Below, one piece after another: positions 37,601 through 49,176 of a DNA stretch of 64,000 bases (within the stretch, counting starts at the first letter, position 1; each line of letters begins with the position of its first letter). Under the pieces are notes generated by a model that was not told the origin of the DNA, searched no databases, and saw only the letters and a program-made list of their open reading frames with translations. The position numbers and the translations under genes were made by a program. This stretch comes from Anastatus disparis (Eukaryota > Arthropoda > Insecta > Hymenoptera > Eupelmidae), in the NCBI GenBank assembly GCA_017163975.1, contig JAFFSR010000220.1, positions 14,898,001-14,962,000 of the forward strand. The letters are read 5' to 3'.

Positions 37601-39010
37601 ATGTATTGATTATATTTCTTATTGAATAATATTAATAATTTTTAAAACTATATTAATAAATTTTTTATGTTAATAAAATAATTTTTTTTTGTATTTTAAA
37701 ATAGTCAGTACATATTGATTCTTTGATTAATTTTATTACTCCATCTTCAATATTAAATTACATAAGATCACATAATAATATCTTAATATTATTATGTAAG
37801 CAATAAAATTAATTATAATTACGTGTGTAAAAAAGTCACTTTGTTTCTCCATTATTTGTAACAATGTCTCTAATAGTGGTGTTGGCGGTACATAATTATA
37901 GTCATATACTTGCAAGTAGGTTATGCACAAACTAAATTATCGAGAGACCAATAAACTACCTTTGCTACGCTGGACCTTCCATCGCTTTTGTAACCCTTCT
38001 ATATAACACAATGTATACACCCATACGGAGTATTACACTATAGATATTGTGACCAATAATGCTACCCTACATTTTCTCTTTTACCTCATTTTTTTTAATT
38101 TCCATTTTATTCCTTGACACATCGTAAATTTCACTTTCTTTTAAAATAGAATATCGATTTTTTAAATATACATATATATACATCATATAATAATTAGTAT
38201 TGGTTACACCAAGTATTATTTTGTTTCTATTTTTCTACATTTTAAAATTTCTTATCAATCTTCTCCTTAATTTGTAATATTTTAAAATAATTCAATACAA
38301 AAAGTTTTAGTGGAGCAGAGTATATTCCTTAGAAAAACGTTCTTTGAAAGCAGCTCTGTGGCTGCTCAAACAAGCATGAAGCTAGTGCACTTTCAAAAGC
38401 AAAGTTGGAAAATGGAAAACGGAAAAGTTTTTCATGCATGTGCAACGGAGTTATAGAAAAGTTACATGATAAAATATAATTTAGTAGTAGATAACGTTTT
38501 TACTGTACAATAATTGAACTTTTGTTTACACATATTTTTGTTATCCATATTTAGATCATGAAGAAATATACTATTTCTAGTAATTATAACATTTAATATT
38601 TTTAACATTTACAACGTAAACTAAAGCGCGTATTCGTTTCGTACACAGTTTTATTTGCAATTTAAATGCAAGTAGCGTAGCTCTCAAAGCTTTAAAATTG
38701 CAAAAGATATGTTTAATATGTACACAAAATTATATTTATGAAGAGCCATTCATTTACATCCCTGTTACATGAAATGAAGTAACTTTTAAACTTTCTACTT
38801 TCAGTATAAAAGTGCGAACTACTTGTTCAATTTAAATTAAAAATTAAAAAATTCAAAGCATCATGAGTCATTAATTAATTCATTTTATACAATATATTAT
38901 TTAAATAAATAAATATTAGAATTAACCAAAAGCTAAAATTATCCTTTGAAATATTACAAATTGAACATAGAGCAGGTCATTACTATTGTTCCTCCGAATG
39001 CTGCAATGTA

Positions 39011-39050
<40 letters not shown>

Positions 39051-40454
39051 CCTTCCCTCTAATATTTCACTTAACCTAACATATGCGAGCTTTACTATAT
39101 ACGTTTAAATACCATTTCTCTCTTTCTCTTGTTACCTATTACCTAAAGGCTATATTGGCGTACATCCGTCTCTCTACGCTTTCCTCCAACAACCATACGG
39201 ACGATTAATTTAGGATAATGCTAATCACTAATTGCTAGCAGAGGAAGAGAAAGAGAGAGAGAGGAGAGGGTCTACGCTTGCATTTAGCAATTGAAGCATA
39301 CACAAATAGAACCGCAGATTCGTTAGATCACTTCTCCCACCCACTTCCTCTCTCTCTCTATCTTTCTCTTAAAATCCGTTGTGATTAGTCGCATTTAGCT
39401 TGTTCGCCGAGTGCGTGATGAATGGAAATTTGAGGATTGTGTATACTCTATCTCTCACTCTCTTTTGCACACTCACTTTATAGTTAAATAGAATATTCTG
39501 CTCGTTCACTAACAAACAATTGGCAAAAATTTGGCCTCTTGAATTTTTAACGCGATTATTGAACGAATACGCGTGTGTGGGTGATTGAGCGTGTGTACGC
39601 GTTAAATTTGCAGACCGTTGGGTAGTAATGAGAAAAGATCATATAGAGAGTTTTATTAAATTTTACTGTCAACTTTTTTGTTTTCATTTAAATACATGTT
39701 GTTATAAGTTTAAATTGAGCTTTAGTTTCAATTAAATAGTAATGATAGGCTACTAAAAATCGTTATATCGATGAATAGAGGTTAAACGATTAACGTTTAA
39801 CGATTAACGTTATTCAAATGGAAATTAACACTGACTTAAAATTTTTGGCTTTAAAACTTCCGATTAATGTTCTTCTAAAGTTGTTCGTTTGTTCTGAATA
39901 TGTAATATGAAATAATATGATGGAAGAAATCCATTTGAAATAAAACAATAAAAAGCAATAAAATGTATATAATATCTTCAAATTTATAACTTTTCATATC
40001 TTTTATTGCATATTTGAAATATTTACAATATCATGTATATTTGTATTTTCAAAGCTTCAAAATCTTGTTTGAAATACTTTTTCTCTATCAATATTTACGT
40101 CAAACTCTAAACGAACTTTTAATAAGCTTTAATCAATTCGACATTTAATTAGCATATTTCATCTAATATGTACCTCTGTTGATATGCCATAGTAATCAAA
40201 TAAATCATTTTCAATCAGTTGACCAAAAAGATTGAAATATGAATAATTCTATTTCTAAATAATTAATTAAAGACTTGATTAATGTCAATAATAATTATTT
40301 ATAATTTAGTTGATATTTTGTGTAAAAATTTGAAAAATACTTTTTCGTATTTTACCTTTCATAAAACGAAAATTATGTATACTTCTTGCAAAGTGTTATG
40401 AATAAATTTTATAAACAATTTGAATCGAATTCTTATTTCATTTAGTGCTTTTAA
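28665..40454. other. Long gene-free AT-rich stretch with islands
   Basis: Mixed-composition islands lie at 29040-29540, 30060-30720 (with TATAAAAG at 30126 and the short hairpin-like GGGGTCACATCCCC at 30066), 31490-31960, 33900-34200, 35090-35760 and 39100-39620. A good 3' splice-like site ends at 34193, but the frame behind it closes after nine codons. The remainder is AT-rich. Open frames are short and show no recognisable domain. No gene, tRNA or transposon could be supported. Confidence 0.45.
39016..39046. repeat. (TC)n microsatellite
   Basis: About 31 bases of pure TC repeat in a CT-rich neighbourhood. Confidence 0.95.
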
Positions 40455-40795
40455 TCCTTGGCTTTTTCGACAAACCTTTGAATGAATGGCCATCAGTTAT
40501 TTCCTGAGCATCTCGTATTTGCCCAAAAAGTTCCGGTTACGAATTTACCATTGAAGATTCCTAGCAGCAAAACTTGGTCGCGTTAAAAGCCAATAAATTA
40601 AATGTCAGCAAAAGAGCAAAAACCAAATGATCGACCCTGGGGCGTTTCCTTAGTCCATTGGCACTATGCCTCGACGCGCGCAAGTTGAACGATTTACCCA
40701 GCAATGTTGAGAACGTACTTTTCGAATATATAGAAGCCACGAATACATCGATGTTCTAAATTATCAGAGCGTGCAAACCGAAGAATGACTTTATT
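40455..40795 (-). pseudogene. MRJP/Yellow-family exon-4 relic
   Basis: The plus strand contains AGTCCATTGGCACTATGCCT (40652-40671), exactly as in exon 4 of the intact gene at 42780-45094, and further on AAATTATCAGAGCGT (40758-40772), also exact. Between and beyond these, collinear similarity continues through words such as ACTTGGTCGCGTTAAAAGCC against ACTTGGTTCTATTAAAAGCA, and GCCATCAGTTATTTCCTGAG against GCCGTTGGCTGTTTCCTAAG. Read on the minus strand it gives recognisable pieces (NIAGKSFNLR, VPMD) broken by frameshifts and stops. It covers most of exon 4. No other exons of this copy could be identified. It is a dead third paralogue, closer to the downstream intact gene than to the upstream one. 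Confidence 0.85.
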
Positions 40796-42117
40796 TCCAA
40801 GCAATATTTTCTTGTTAAAGTTTTAATAAATTTTTAAAAATATTGTGATATATCCTATAAAAATTAGATTCAACATTTATTTTTTTTGCTTGAATCCAAA
40901 GAAAGCTTTAGTATAATATATTTTTTTCAAAATAAAACTATATAATCTTGTTTCAAGATAGTAGGGATCAAAATAAATAATTTTAAGATAATACCGTTGT
41001 TTATGTTTGAAATTCTGTACTCTGAGTAAGCTAAAAGAAATGGATCTGTAATTTCCAGGAAAATAGCTTTCTTATATCTTGAAATTAAGCTCTTTGAACA
41101 ATTCACAAGGTCCATTAGTTTCAGAGGTATTTGAAGTTATATTTTTTAAATTGTTTTTTTACTTGTATTTTCTTAAATGTACAATATTTTTTCATGCAGT
41201 AAAGCTCATTTTTTCCTTTTTGTCTAAAAACAATAGAAAAATAAATAAAATTGTTTTATGCTTCATGATTTATCTTTATATTAATAAATAATTTTTTAAT
41301 TTAGTTTCTTATTTCAGATTAAATAGATTTTTTTGATTTGTCTACATTATGTAGTTGAATAATTTAAACTTACATAAATTTTGTATAAAAATATTAATTT
41401 ATATCTCTATTATATAAAATATTTTGAGGCACTGCGTAACAGAAATTCGAATCTATAGCATGCTTTTTCGTGTCAAAAGTAACTGATTACGTCACTAGTT
41501 ATAAAATTTCAAATATAGTACCACAAAATGATAAAAATGAAATAAGCCAACATTTTTTAATTAAAATTATAATTATAAAAAATTCATCATCTTTACAGAA
41601 GTTTTTAATTAATAATTTCGCAATCATTAAAGATATTTAATAGATAATTTTCTTATATATTTGTAATAAATGTTTCTAAAATGTTAATAAAATAAATCCT
41701 TATATTTTATTTAATTCAAAATTAGTTTAAGAAGTTATCATTAAACTTTAACAAAGATAAATAATCACAGTTAATGATTTAAAAAATTAATAAAATTTGA
41801 ATTAATTTATTAGGTTAAATAAATATTTTTGTTGGTACAATATAACAAAGTTTTCTTTTAATTTGTTATATTACTAATACAATTTTGAATATATCTTTAT
41901 TTAATTGTATTTTATAATAATATAAATTTACAAATATTTTTATGAATTTTGATTTTCAAGGAATATTGGAGAAATGAAATGTAGAACAACATCACTATAT
42001 TTTTGAACATTTCACTTTATGTACTGGTTACTTAAAAATCACTGAAATGCATTTTACTTTTCTTTTCGCTTACTTTTAGACCTTTTGTTCGTAGCTTGGA
42101 TAGCTTGAAAAATCTTT
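40796..42117. other. AT-rich gap in the MRJP cluster
   Basis: No exon could be supported. At about 41475 the word AAAAGTAACTGATTACG resembles the sequence at 42125, which may be a second scrap of the same relic or a small repeat. Confidence 0.4.
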
Positions 42118-42222
42118 TTGCGTTAAAGTAACTGATTGACTCAATAACCAGTTGCGCACGAACGCTTCAATTTCAGCACTTTTGAATTCTTTGCTATTCT
42201 TTCAATGACCTTAACGGCTCAT
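42118..42222 (-). pseudogene. Possible second MRJP exon-4 fragment
   Basis: On the plus strand, TGAATTCTTTGCTATTCT (42183-42200) matches 16 of 18 bases of TGAATTCTTTGCCATTCC in exon 4 of the intact gene. AAAGTAACTGATT (42125-42137) resembles AAAGTAAATGATT in the same exon, in the same order and with roughly similar spacing. The intervening sequence is poorly conserved, so this could be a more ancient relic or coincidence in AT-rich DNA. Confidence 0.35.
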
Positions 42223-42687
42223 AATAATATGTCTACAATGAAATATCTAACATTTTAGTATAACATTTATTGATTCTCAACAATTATCATTAATTTTGAA
42301 CATAATTTATCAAAATATATAATATTAGCTAAAAAAATTTTATAAAACTTATTTTGTATAATAAATTAGTTATTAAAATAGATTTTTATTGTTATAATTA
42401 AAATTTATAACTTCATCGTTTAAATCTTCTAAAGTATAATTATTATTATCATAATATAAATTTTACATCGACTACAGCCTTAAATATATGTTTTTGATCT
42501 TTTTGCTTTTAATTATTTAACTTAAGTCAGCCTGAATTATTTCAAAGGGTATTACATTCTAAATGCACTTTGTGAATATTTAGTTCATTTAAATATTCAC
42601 TCTACTGGACGAACAATATTTGTTCACTGTACGGAATTATACGTTTTACATATTAATAACTAGATAGACAATTATTTTGTTTTAGTT

Positions 42688-42693
42688 TTTATT
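42688..42693 (-). promoter_or_regulatory. Polyadenylation signal AATAAA
   Basis: A canonical AATAAA on the minus strand, about 87 bases beyond the stop codon of the downstream MRJP-family gene. Confidence 0.5.
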
Positions 42694-42779
42694 TTAAATC
42701 TATTGTACAAATTTTAATACTATTTCACATTTTTTTATGTTGAAATTGTTAATATACTAAAATATTAATCTAAAATATT

Positions 42780-45094
42780 CTAAGACTTCTCACACTTTGT
42801 ATTTTTAATAAGATTTTTTACAGAACCTTTCAAAATTCTAAAGTTGATATCGTCAAGTCTGCGAGATCCATTAATTATTTTTTGCAAACGAGTTGTAAGA
42901 ACCCATAATTCTTCTTCAGAATTAGCTTTCGATTTTTCGTAACTCTTTAGACTGCTAATGAATTGTAACCTTTCATTATCAATTACAGCGGTATCCTATA
43001 AATTTATTACAGTATTTAATTAAATTCAATAGACTAGTAATTCTTATATTTATTAATAAGCTATAAGAATCAATGATCCAAAATAATGAAAAAAGGGTAT
43101 GTCAAATAAATCATAACAAATGATTTATTTATATTCTATATATAGATCAAATGGGTAATCAAAACGACGGAAATTTTCGTTTACTTATTAAATATTTTAT
43201 TGATTTATTGAACACATATATGGGTGTGTGCGTGCGCTACTTTACAAATGGATGATAAAATAAATACGTATTTTATTTGGAAATGGTCAGATATTAAATG
43301 TTTAAATTTATTTTACATGAAGTAATTATAAATATATAATAAAAGAGTTACCACAAAATCAATAAATTAATAAAATATTACAAATGCTCTGTAACTGTGC
43401 CGTTTGATTATTATTATTTTAATCCCAATTTAATACATGCTATCAATGGAAAATCGCACATTACAAACGTTGCTATCAAGAACCTTTTAAGCCCTAATGC
43501 AAAAGAGATTTGTTTAAAAAATCTTTTATATATACATGGGAATTAAAATCACGGATAAATACATTTTAATATAATCATAAAATAATAAAAATATAAAATT
43601 TATGTATCTACTGTTATTTTACATATAATTAAATAAAAAGATAGTGCTTACAAAATTCGTAATGTTAGATGATTTCGAGTTTATCCAACAGTCGATAGAA
43701 TTATCAGCTAGTCCAACAAATAGAATTTGTCCATTTGCAGTCCAACGTAGAGCCGTTGGCTGTTTCCTAAGTACCGGGTAATAGACTGTAGGTTTGGGTT
43801 TATTTGCTCCTCCGAAGACGTTTGCCAACTTGGTTCTATTAAAAGCATATAAATTTTGCGACGCCAAAGGCGCAAATATCAACTGATCAGTACCAGGTTG
43901 CAAGTCCATTGGCACTATGCCTCCACGCAAAGTAAATGATTCGCCAGATATGTTAAATTGTACTGCCGAATCTTCGGGTTCAAATTCCGGTCCCTTTAGA
44001 CGTATGAATTCTTTGCCATTCCAAATTATCAGAGCGTAACCTTCTGAGTCAGCGATGTATACCTAAGATTAAAATAATAATTTTTATACAAAATATTTTA
44101 AACTTGTATTCCTTACTGAAATTTTAAATAAAGAGCAAAAAATAGAGCTATTAAAAGATCATTGCAATTTACATAATTTGAAAAATATTTTAATAAAACG
44201 TAATAAAAAAAATCTTACAGTTTTCACTTTACATAAAGGCCCTTCAGTATCGATAACTGGATTAACCAAAACACCTCTGCCTTTTTCATCTTCAGATATA
44301 TGCCTTGGTAATTCAAGTTTTTGCAATAGTTTATCATTAGTTAAATCAAATACCAATAATTTAGCATTACATACTTGAGTAAAACCAATTCTGCCAGTAT
44401 CTAACACCCACAAACGATTACATTTATCAATCTAAAATTAATAATCATTGAATGAATACATTATTAAATTCTACTATCGAAAAATATAAAAACTGTTCGC
44501 ATAAAACAATAATATTGAAATATTGTCGATATTAATATTACTTATCACGATATCAATTTAATGTCAAAATTAAAAGCTGTTATTTATTAAACTTACAGTC
44601 ATACTACGAACGTTAGTTATGTTATTACAATTCTGAGGATCTAAAAACCATGTTAGATTTGGATAAGGAGACAATAGTGGTCCATATTCTTCATTTCTAT
44701 TTGTTATTGTTGTTAAACTTATTGGTACCTCTTTCGTTGCAATAATTGATAAAAAAACTCGACCATCTTAAAAAAAAAATTCATTTTTTTAATAACAATA
44801 AATCTATTCTTAAATATTTAGTTATAAATGGTATTTAAATCATTATAATATTAATTTTGTTTTATTAAAAGAACAGTAGTTACCTTTAGCTACTTCAAAA
44901 TCATATGGTACACCTTTACTTATATTGTATTTATTAAAAATTTCAAACGATTCTGGTGTATAGTTAAGTTGTTTCCATTCATAAATCGTTTCTAATTTTA
45001 AATCCAAGCCGGTAATGACGTATATCAAAGAAAAGTAAAACCAACAAAAAGCCAAAAAAACAATATAATACCAAATAAAATAATTAGATATCAT
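42780..45094 (-). CDS. MRJP/Yellow-family secreted protein, downstream paralogue (5 coding exons)
   Basis: Exons run 45094-44884, 44766-44597, 44431-44219, 44062-43652 and 42995-42780, all with GT..AG introns (117, 165, 156 and 656 bp) of phase 1,0,0,0. They join to 406 codons and a TAG stop, the usual length for the family. Residues 1-30 are strongly hydrophobic: a signal peptide or signal anchor. Family landmarks are DGRVFL (71-76), GPLLSPYPN, IDKCNRLWVLDTGR (128-141), CNAKLLVFDL, VYIADSEGYAL (199-209), NISGESF..GGIVPMDL, FAPLAS, FVGLADNSIDCW and, near the C-terminus, INFRILKGS. Conserved cysteines (NCNN, DKCN, VCNAK, DCW, KCE) are present. The fold is a secreted six-bladed propeller-like MRJP domain. 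Relatives act in cuticle pigmentation or as royal-jelly proteins, but the role here is unknown. Several NxS/T sites suggest glycosylation. It lies head-to-tail with its paralogue at 47005-49083. Confidence 0.93.
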
Positions 45095-45197
45095 TGTTTC
45101 TAGTTATACGACTTTGAGAACTATGAAAAGCTTTGGTTAATTGAACGAAAAACATTAGTTAAAAAAAAAAAAAAAAAAATGAAAGTTCTATCACGTG

Positions 45198-45208
45198 ATG
45201 ATAAGATA
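45198..45208. promoter_or_regulatory. GATA-type motif shared by both MRJP genes
   Basis: ATGATAAGATA lies 104 bases upstream of the start codon, next to an E-box (CACGTG at 45192-45197). The identical 11-mer occurs 83 bases upstream of the paralogue. Tandem GATA sites of this form drive fat-body or gut expression in other insects. No TATA box is evident for this gene. Confidence 0.45.
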
Positions 45209-45966
45209 ATTATGTAAGTGTTGATCGATTCATTAAAAGTTCATCCTAAAACACAGTTTAATAGATTCAAAATAAACTCATAATGAATATCATGTTTAAA
45301 TTGCATTTATCAACTATAGCAATGAATAAATATTGTGAGGAATTCGTTTCATAATTAAGCACAGTATTATCTTTTACTCAATGCAATTATAACTCTTATC
45401 GTTACTACTACTACTACCACTAGCACCGACTATTAAAATTCTTTGTACGACTTTTAATTGAATGACGACATGAAAATGAGCACGTAGTCTACATTGTGCT
45501 ATGCAAAATTTATAATACGTTCGAGTAATAGATATGATTCAGTTGAATTTCATTAATCTTTTATTCAAATGATGATACATTAACAGTCAGTTATAAAAAG
45601 AAACTAATGAAATACAATCTCTCTTTTTGATGTAAGAAATTTTTTTGTATGTGGCATATATGAAATGATTGATTTAAAATAAATAGTAAATTAATTACAA
45701 GTGATACATAAATTAAAAAGTAATGGAAAATGTAAGGAAGGTAAGACGAAACTTTTGTAAAGAGACTTTAAACCGAATCTTTAAGAATCTTTTTTCCTTA
45801 CGCGACGCTATACTTTTTTACGATACGTATTTCGTTAAAACATGCAAAAAGGATTTTTTTGTTGTTATTAGTTTTCTCTTATGCTTTTAAGAAATTAAAT
45901 TTCTGAGGTTACTTGATGAGCTAGTCGATGTAAGGAGCAAATTAAGTTTTCGCAGTCTTCATTTTG
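45209..45966. other. Intergenic, AT-rich
   Basis: A run of A (45161-45178) precedes the E-box/GATA motif. The rest is AT-rich, with a short ACT/ACC triplet run near 45408-45428. No exon seen. Confidence 0.5.
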
Positions 45967-46158
45967 TTAGTTTTCTTTTTTTACTTCGCTAAAAACTTTG
46001 TTGCACTCGGCAAGTTTCGTCATAACTATGATGACGTTGTGTAGTAGCGCATCGCTATCGTGCTTTCTTTTTTTTTCTTTCTTCTGATATACACGAACTG
46101 TGCCGTAAGCTTTAGCGATAAAACTTTCACGGGGAATTTCTTCAAGCGACTGACTCAT
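45967..46158 (-). CDS. Unrecognised 63-codon small ORF
   Basis: It starts at an ATG (46158) and ends with TAA. The protein begins MSQSLEEIPRESFIAKAYG, has a lysine-rich middle (KKEKKRKH) and a more hydrophobic segment (ALLHNVIIVMTKLAE). Its codons are less AT-biased than the surrounding intergenic DNA, which is why it stands out between the two MRJP genes. No signal peptide, cysteine pattern or domain is recognised. It could be a small gene, one exon of a longer one, a retroposed fragment, or chance. It is shorter than is convincing on its own. Confidence 0.3.
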   Translation of the reverse strand: MSQSLEEIPRESFIAKAYGTVRVYQKKEKKRKHDSDALLHNVIIVMTKLAECNKVFSEVKKEN

Positions 46159-46991
46159 ACTTATAATTTAGATCTTATCTATTTTTTTTTGCTTAACTTG
46201 TCATAATTTTAACCTGATTTTCACTGTCAAGTGTGAAATCGTTTTTATCTAATTATTTAGTATGAATCTGTGAAAAATGTGTTAAATATAAATATGCATG
46301 GATCCATATATAATTGCGTACAAAAATATATGAATTACAAGAACGAGATGAAGTGTATCGTTTATGCTATAATTAATTTTATTTAATAATTTCTAAACTA
46401 TTTTTATGTCGTGTTCTTAATTAAATAGAATAAAAAAGTGAGACATTTAAAAATTTTAAAACAAAATTCAAAAACTTGGGAAACTGTAACTTCAGTATTT
46501 TCTCTCTTAAATAATGCAGACGTAAATTAAAATAATTATGTATAATAAAATATAATTATAATTAGCTTTAAAATATAATAATTACAAACATCAAAGCAAA
46601 ATTGTTGATGATAATATATAACTGAAAAAATTTATAAATTAGTTGATGGTAATATATAGCAATATATAACCATGCGTATAATTAAATGCAAAATAGATTC
46701 TGAATATAATAAGAAAAACATTCATAATGCAACGTGACTATAAGCACAGATTCATAATTCGTAAATAAGTTTATACAATGATGTAGTATAAATACAAATA
46801 TGTAGAACCATTGTTAATTTCACTTAGGTATAAATGAAAGTGTCATAAAGACAAAATTTTAGTGTTCCAAAAAATTGTAAACATATTTATTTATAAAATT
46901 TTATTTGAATAAATAAAATAAATGGTTATATCGTGTCATTTTATTGATGAACTCTTTTGATTATAATAATTATATTTATAAAATTATTACA
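46159..46991. other. Intergenic, AT-rich
   Basis: AT-rich sequence with no supported exon, lying beyond the 3' end of the upstream MRJP gene. Confidence 0.5.
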
Positions 46992-46997
46992 TTTATT
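46992..46997 (-). promoter_or_regulatory. Polyadenylation signal AATAAA
   Basis: AATAAA on the minus strand only eight bases after the TGA of the upstream MRJP-family gene, implying a very short 3' UTR. Other AT-rich signals lie further on, so usage is uncertain. Confidence 0.4.
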
Positions 46998-47004
46998 AAT
47001 TGCA

Positions 47005-49083
47005 TCATGTTGTTCCAGAACAATTATTTCCGGCAATATTATTACATTTTGTATCTTTCAACAAACTTTCTACGGAACCTTTTAGGATTCTAAAGTTAAT
47101 TTCTTCAAAGTTGCGGCTACGATTAATACTTTTCTGTAAACGATTAGTTAAGATCAATAGTTCTTCCTTAGATTTTGATGCCCGTACTTTCGCTTGTGGT
47201 AGAACTTGAAAAACTTTTAATGCGCTCATATACTGTAATTTTTCATCGTCTTTTACTACTGTATCCTGAAATATTTCAATTAAAATAATTAAGGATTGAA
47301 CTTATAATTTTATTTAGTAATAAATTATCTGATTATTATAAAAAAATTACTGAGAATATCTAGTATAACTAGATTTAATTTTAAATTTACATAATTTAAG
47401 ATATTATAAAAGATAATTCTCAACTATTTGATCTTCGACTTTTTTTATTTTGCTATTTTACATAGTCATAAATTATTTATCAAAGATGCAAAAAATACTT
47501 ACGAAGTTATCCTTACAAAATTGGGATGTCACTGATTGCTTCAAGCAGTGTATCGAATTATCTGCCAAGCCAATAAATAACACATCATGAATCTTACTAG
47601 TCCATGTCATTGCCGTTGGTTGACTTGGAAAAACTTCTTTATTCGTATTAGCTAATGGTTGTTTTTCACCATTGAATATATTTGCTAATTTGTTTGTTTC
47701 AATGTAGGACAAATCTCGCGATGCCAGAGGTGCAAAATATAAACGAGTACCTTTTGGCTCAAGACTCATTGGTACTATTCCTCCAGGAAGCTTAAATGAT
47801 TCACCAGATATTGTGAAGTTCATTTCAGTTCTTACAGGATTATATTCTGGACCACTGAGGCGACGGAATTCCCTACCGTTAAAGACTACGAGAGCATAAC
47901 CTTCTGAATCGGCAATGTATACCTAAATTAATGTTAAGAACTCATTTTGAATCAGATTTTACTGATTAAAAAAAAACATTTACTTTATAATTATCGTAAT
48001 TATCTAAATTACTTACAATTTTATTTTCACAATTCTTATCATCGTCTTGAATATGTACTACAGGATTTACTAAAACACCCATACCTCTGGCGTTTTGAGA
48101 TATATTTCTTGGTATCTCATACGATTCCAAAAGTATATTAGTATCAAGATTAAATACCAATAATTTTGCATTACATAATTGCGTTCTGTCAACTCTTCCA
48201 CTATCTAAAACCCATAGTCTGTTGCATTTGTCGATCTGAAAATTATTTATTCGATTTCAATTCTGATCTGAAATTTTTAAATTCAATAAACAGTAAATTT
48301 ACCGTAACGCTGCGCACGCTAATCATTTGACTACAATTTGTGCGATCTAAAAACCACGAGTGATCTGGGTAAGGTGATAACAATAGTCCGCCATCATCTA
48401 AACTTTCTTTCACTGTTGTTAAAGTTACATTGACATCATTTTTCCCAACGACCGTTAGGAAAATTCGGCCATCTATTATAAAAAAAATTAACAGTTCTTT
48501 TTGCATATTAATTTAGTATTGATTTTTTTATTTAACGTCACTGTATTTTTGCTATTATTTTGCTAATTAGCGACGGAGGTTGTTGGTGTGTTTGTGAACA
48601 AAGCACATGTAACTTAAAGTGGTGCATGTATCAATCCGGCCTAGAGCAGAATTCGAACTCGGGTCCTCGAGATTATGAATCTATCGCTCTACCGACTGAG
48701 CCACTGACGACCTCATTTAATTTATAAATATTTTATTAATTTTTTTTTCATTATTAAATTAAATTTTACATATTACTATATTATGCAAAATATGTAAAAA
48801 TTGCTGATAAATTTAATATTAAAATTAAATTACCTTGGGATTTGTCTACGTCAAAGGGCACTGCTTTTTTATAATTGAAGTACAGTGTTGGATTGTATTC
48901 ATGTATTTTTTGAACATGATAAACTTTATCTACGTAAGAACCTTCGTGAAGATATACATTCGGGATTGGCACAACTTTAAGATATTTTCCTTCATAAACT
49001 GTTTCTAATTCTGCCCACGAAGTTGATATTCCAAAAATGAATATTTTAAAAAGTAAAAATAAATTATTAATATTCATTTTCAT
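47005..49083 (-). CDS. MRJP/Yellow-family secreted protein, upstream paralogue (5 coding exons)
   Basis: Exons run 49083-48834, 48472-48303, 48235-48017, 47922-47503 and 47265-47005. Introns are 361, 67, 94 and 237 bp, all GT..AG, with phases 1,0,0,0 identical to the paralogue; exon 2 has the same 170-base length. The joined frame is 439 codons ending in TGA. Residues 1-24 look like a cleavable signal peptide (MKMNINNLFLLFKIF..STSWA). Family landmarks: DGRIFLTV (84-91), GGLLLSPYPDHSWFLD, IDKCNRLWVLDSGR (141-154), CNAKLLVFNL, VYIADSEGYAL (214-224), FTISGESF..GGIVPMSL, FAPLASRD, FIGLADNSIHC and, in exon 5, INFRILKGS. Conserved cysteines are kept (NCSQ, DKCN, LCNAK, HC, KC). The N-terminal ~80 residues have diverged strongly from the paralogue, while the propeller core is well conserved. 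The exact role is unknown. The ATG was chosen because a signal peptide follows and a TATA-like box lies about 65 bases upstream. Confidence 0.94.
48520..48716 (-). mobile_element. tRNA-derived SINE in intron 1 of the upstream MRJP gene
   Basis: On the minus strand it begins GAGGTCGTCAGTGGCTCAG with A-box TGGCTCAGTCGGTAGAGC and B-box GAGTTCGAATTC. It continues with the family body (TGCACCACTT, CTCCGTCGCTAATTAGCA) and ends CAGTGACGTTAAATAAA. It therefore lies in the same orientation as the host gene, within the 361-bp first intron, and supplies more than half of that intron. Splice sites are undisturbed. Confidence 0.85.
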
Positions 49084-49125
49084 CTTATTAATTCACTCTA
49101 CGTGACTTCCGTTTATGTTATGTAG

Positions 49126-49176
49126 TACTGACAAAACGAACTTTTTTATATATCTTTGACATGTAATGATAAGATA
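49126..49176 (-). promoter_or_regulatory. Core promoter and GATA motif of the upstream MRJP gene
   Basis: On the minus strand TATATAAA (49152-49145) is followed 23 bases later by an initiator match, TCAGTA (49131-49126). That is slightly closer than the usual 28-31 bases, so the true start may lie a few bases further on. ATGATAAGATA at 49166-49176 (plus-strand reading) is identical to the motif upstream of the paralogue. The predicted 5' UTR is only about 40 bases. Confidence 0.5.
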
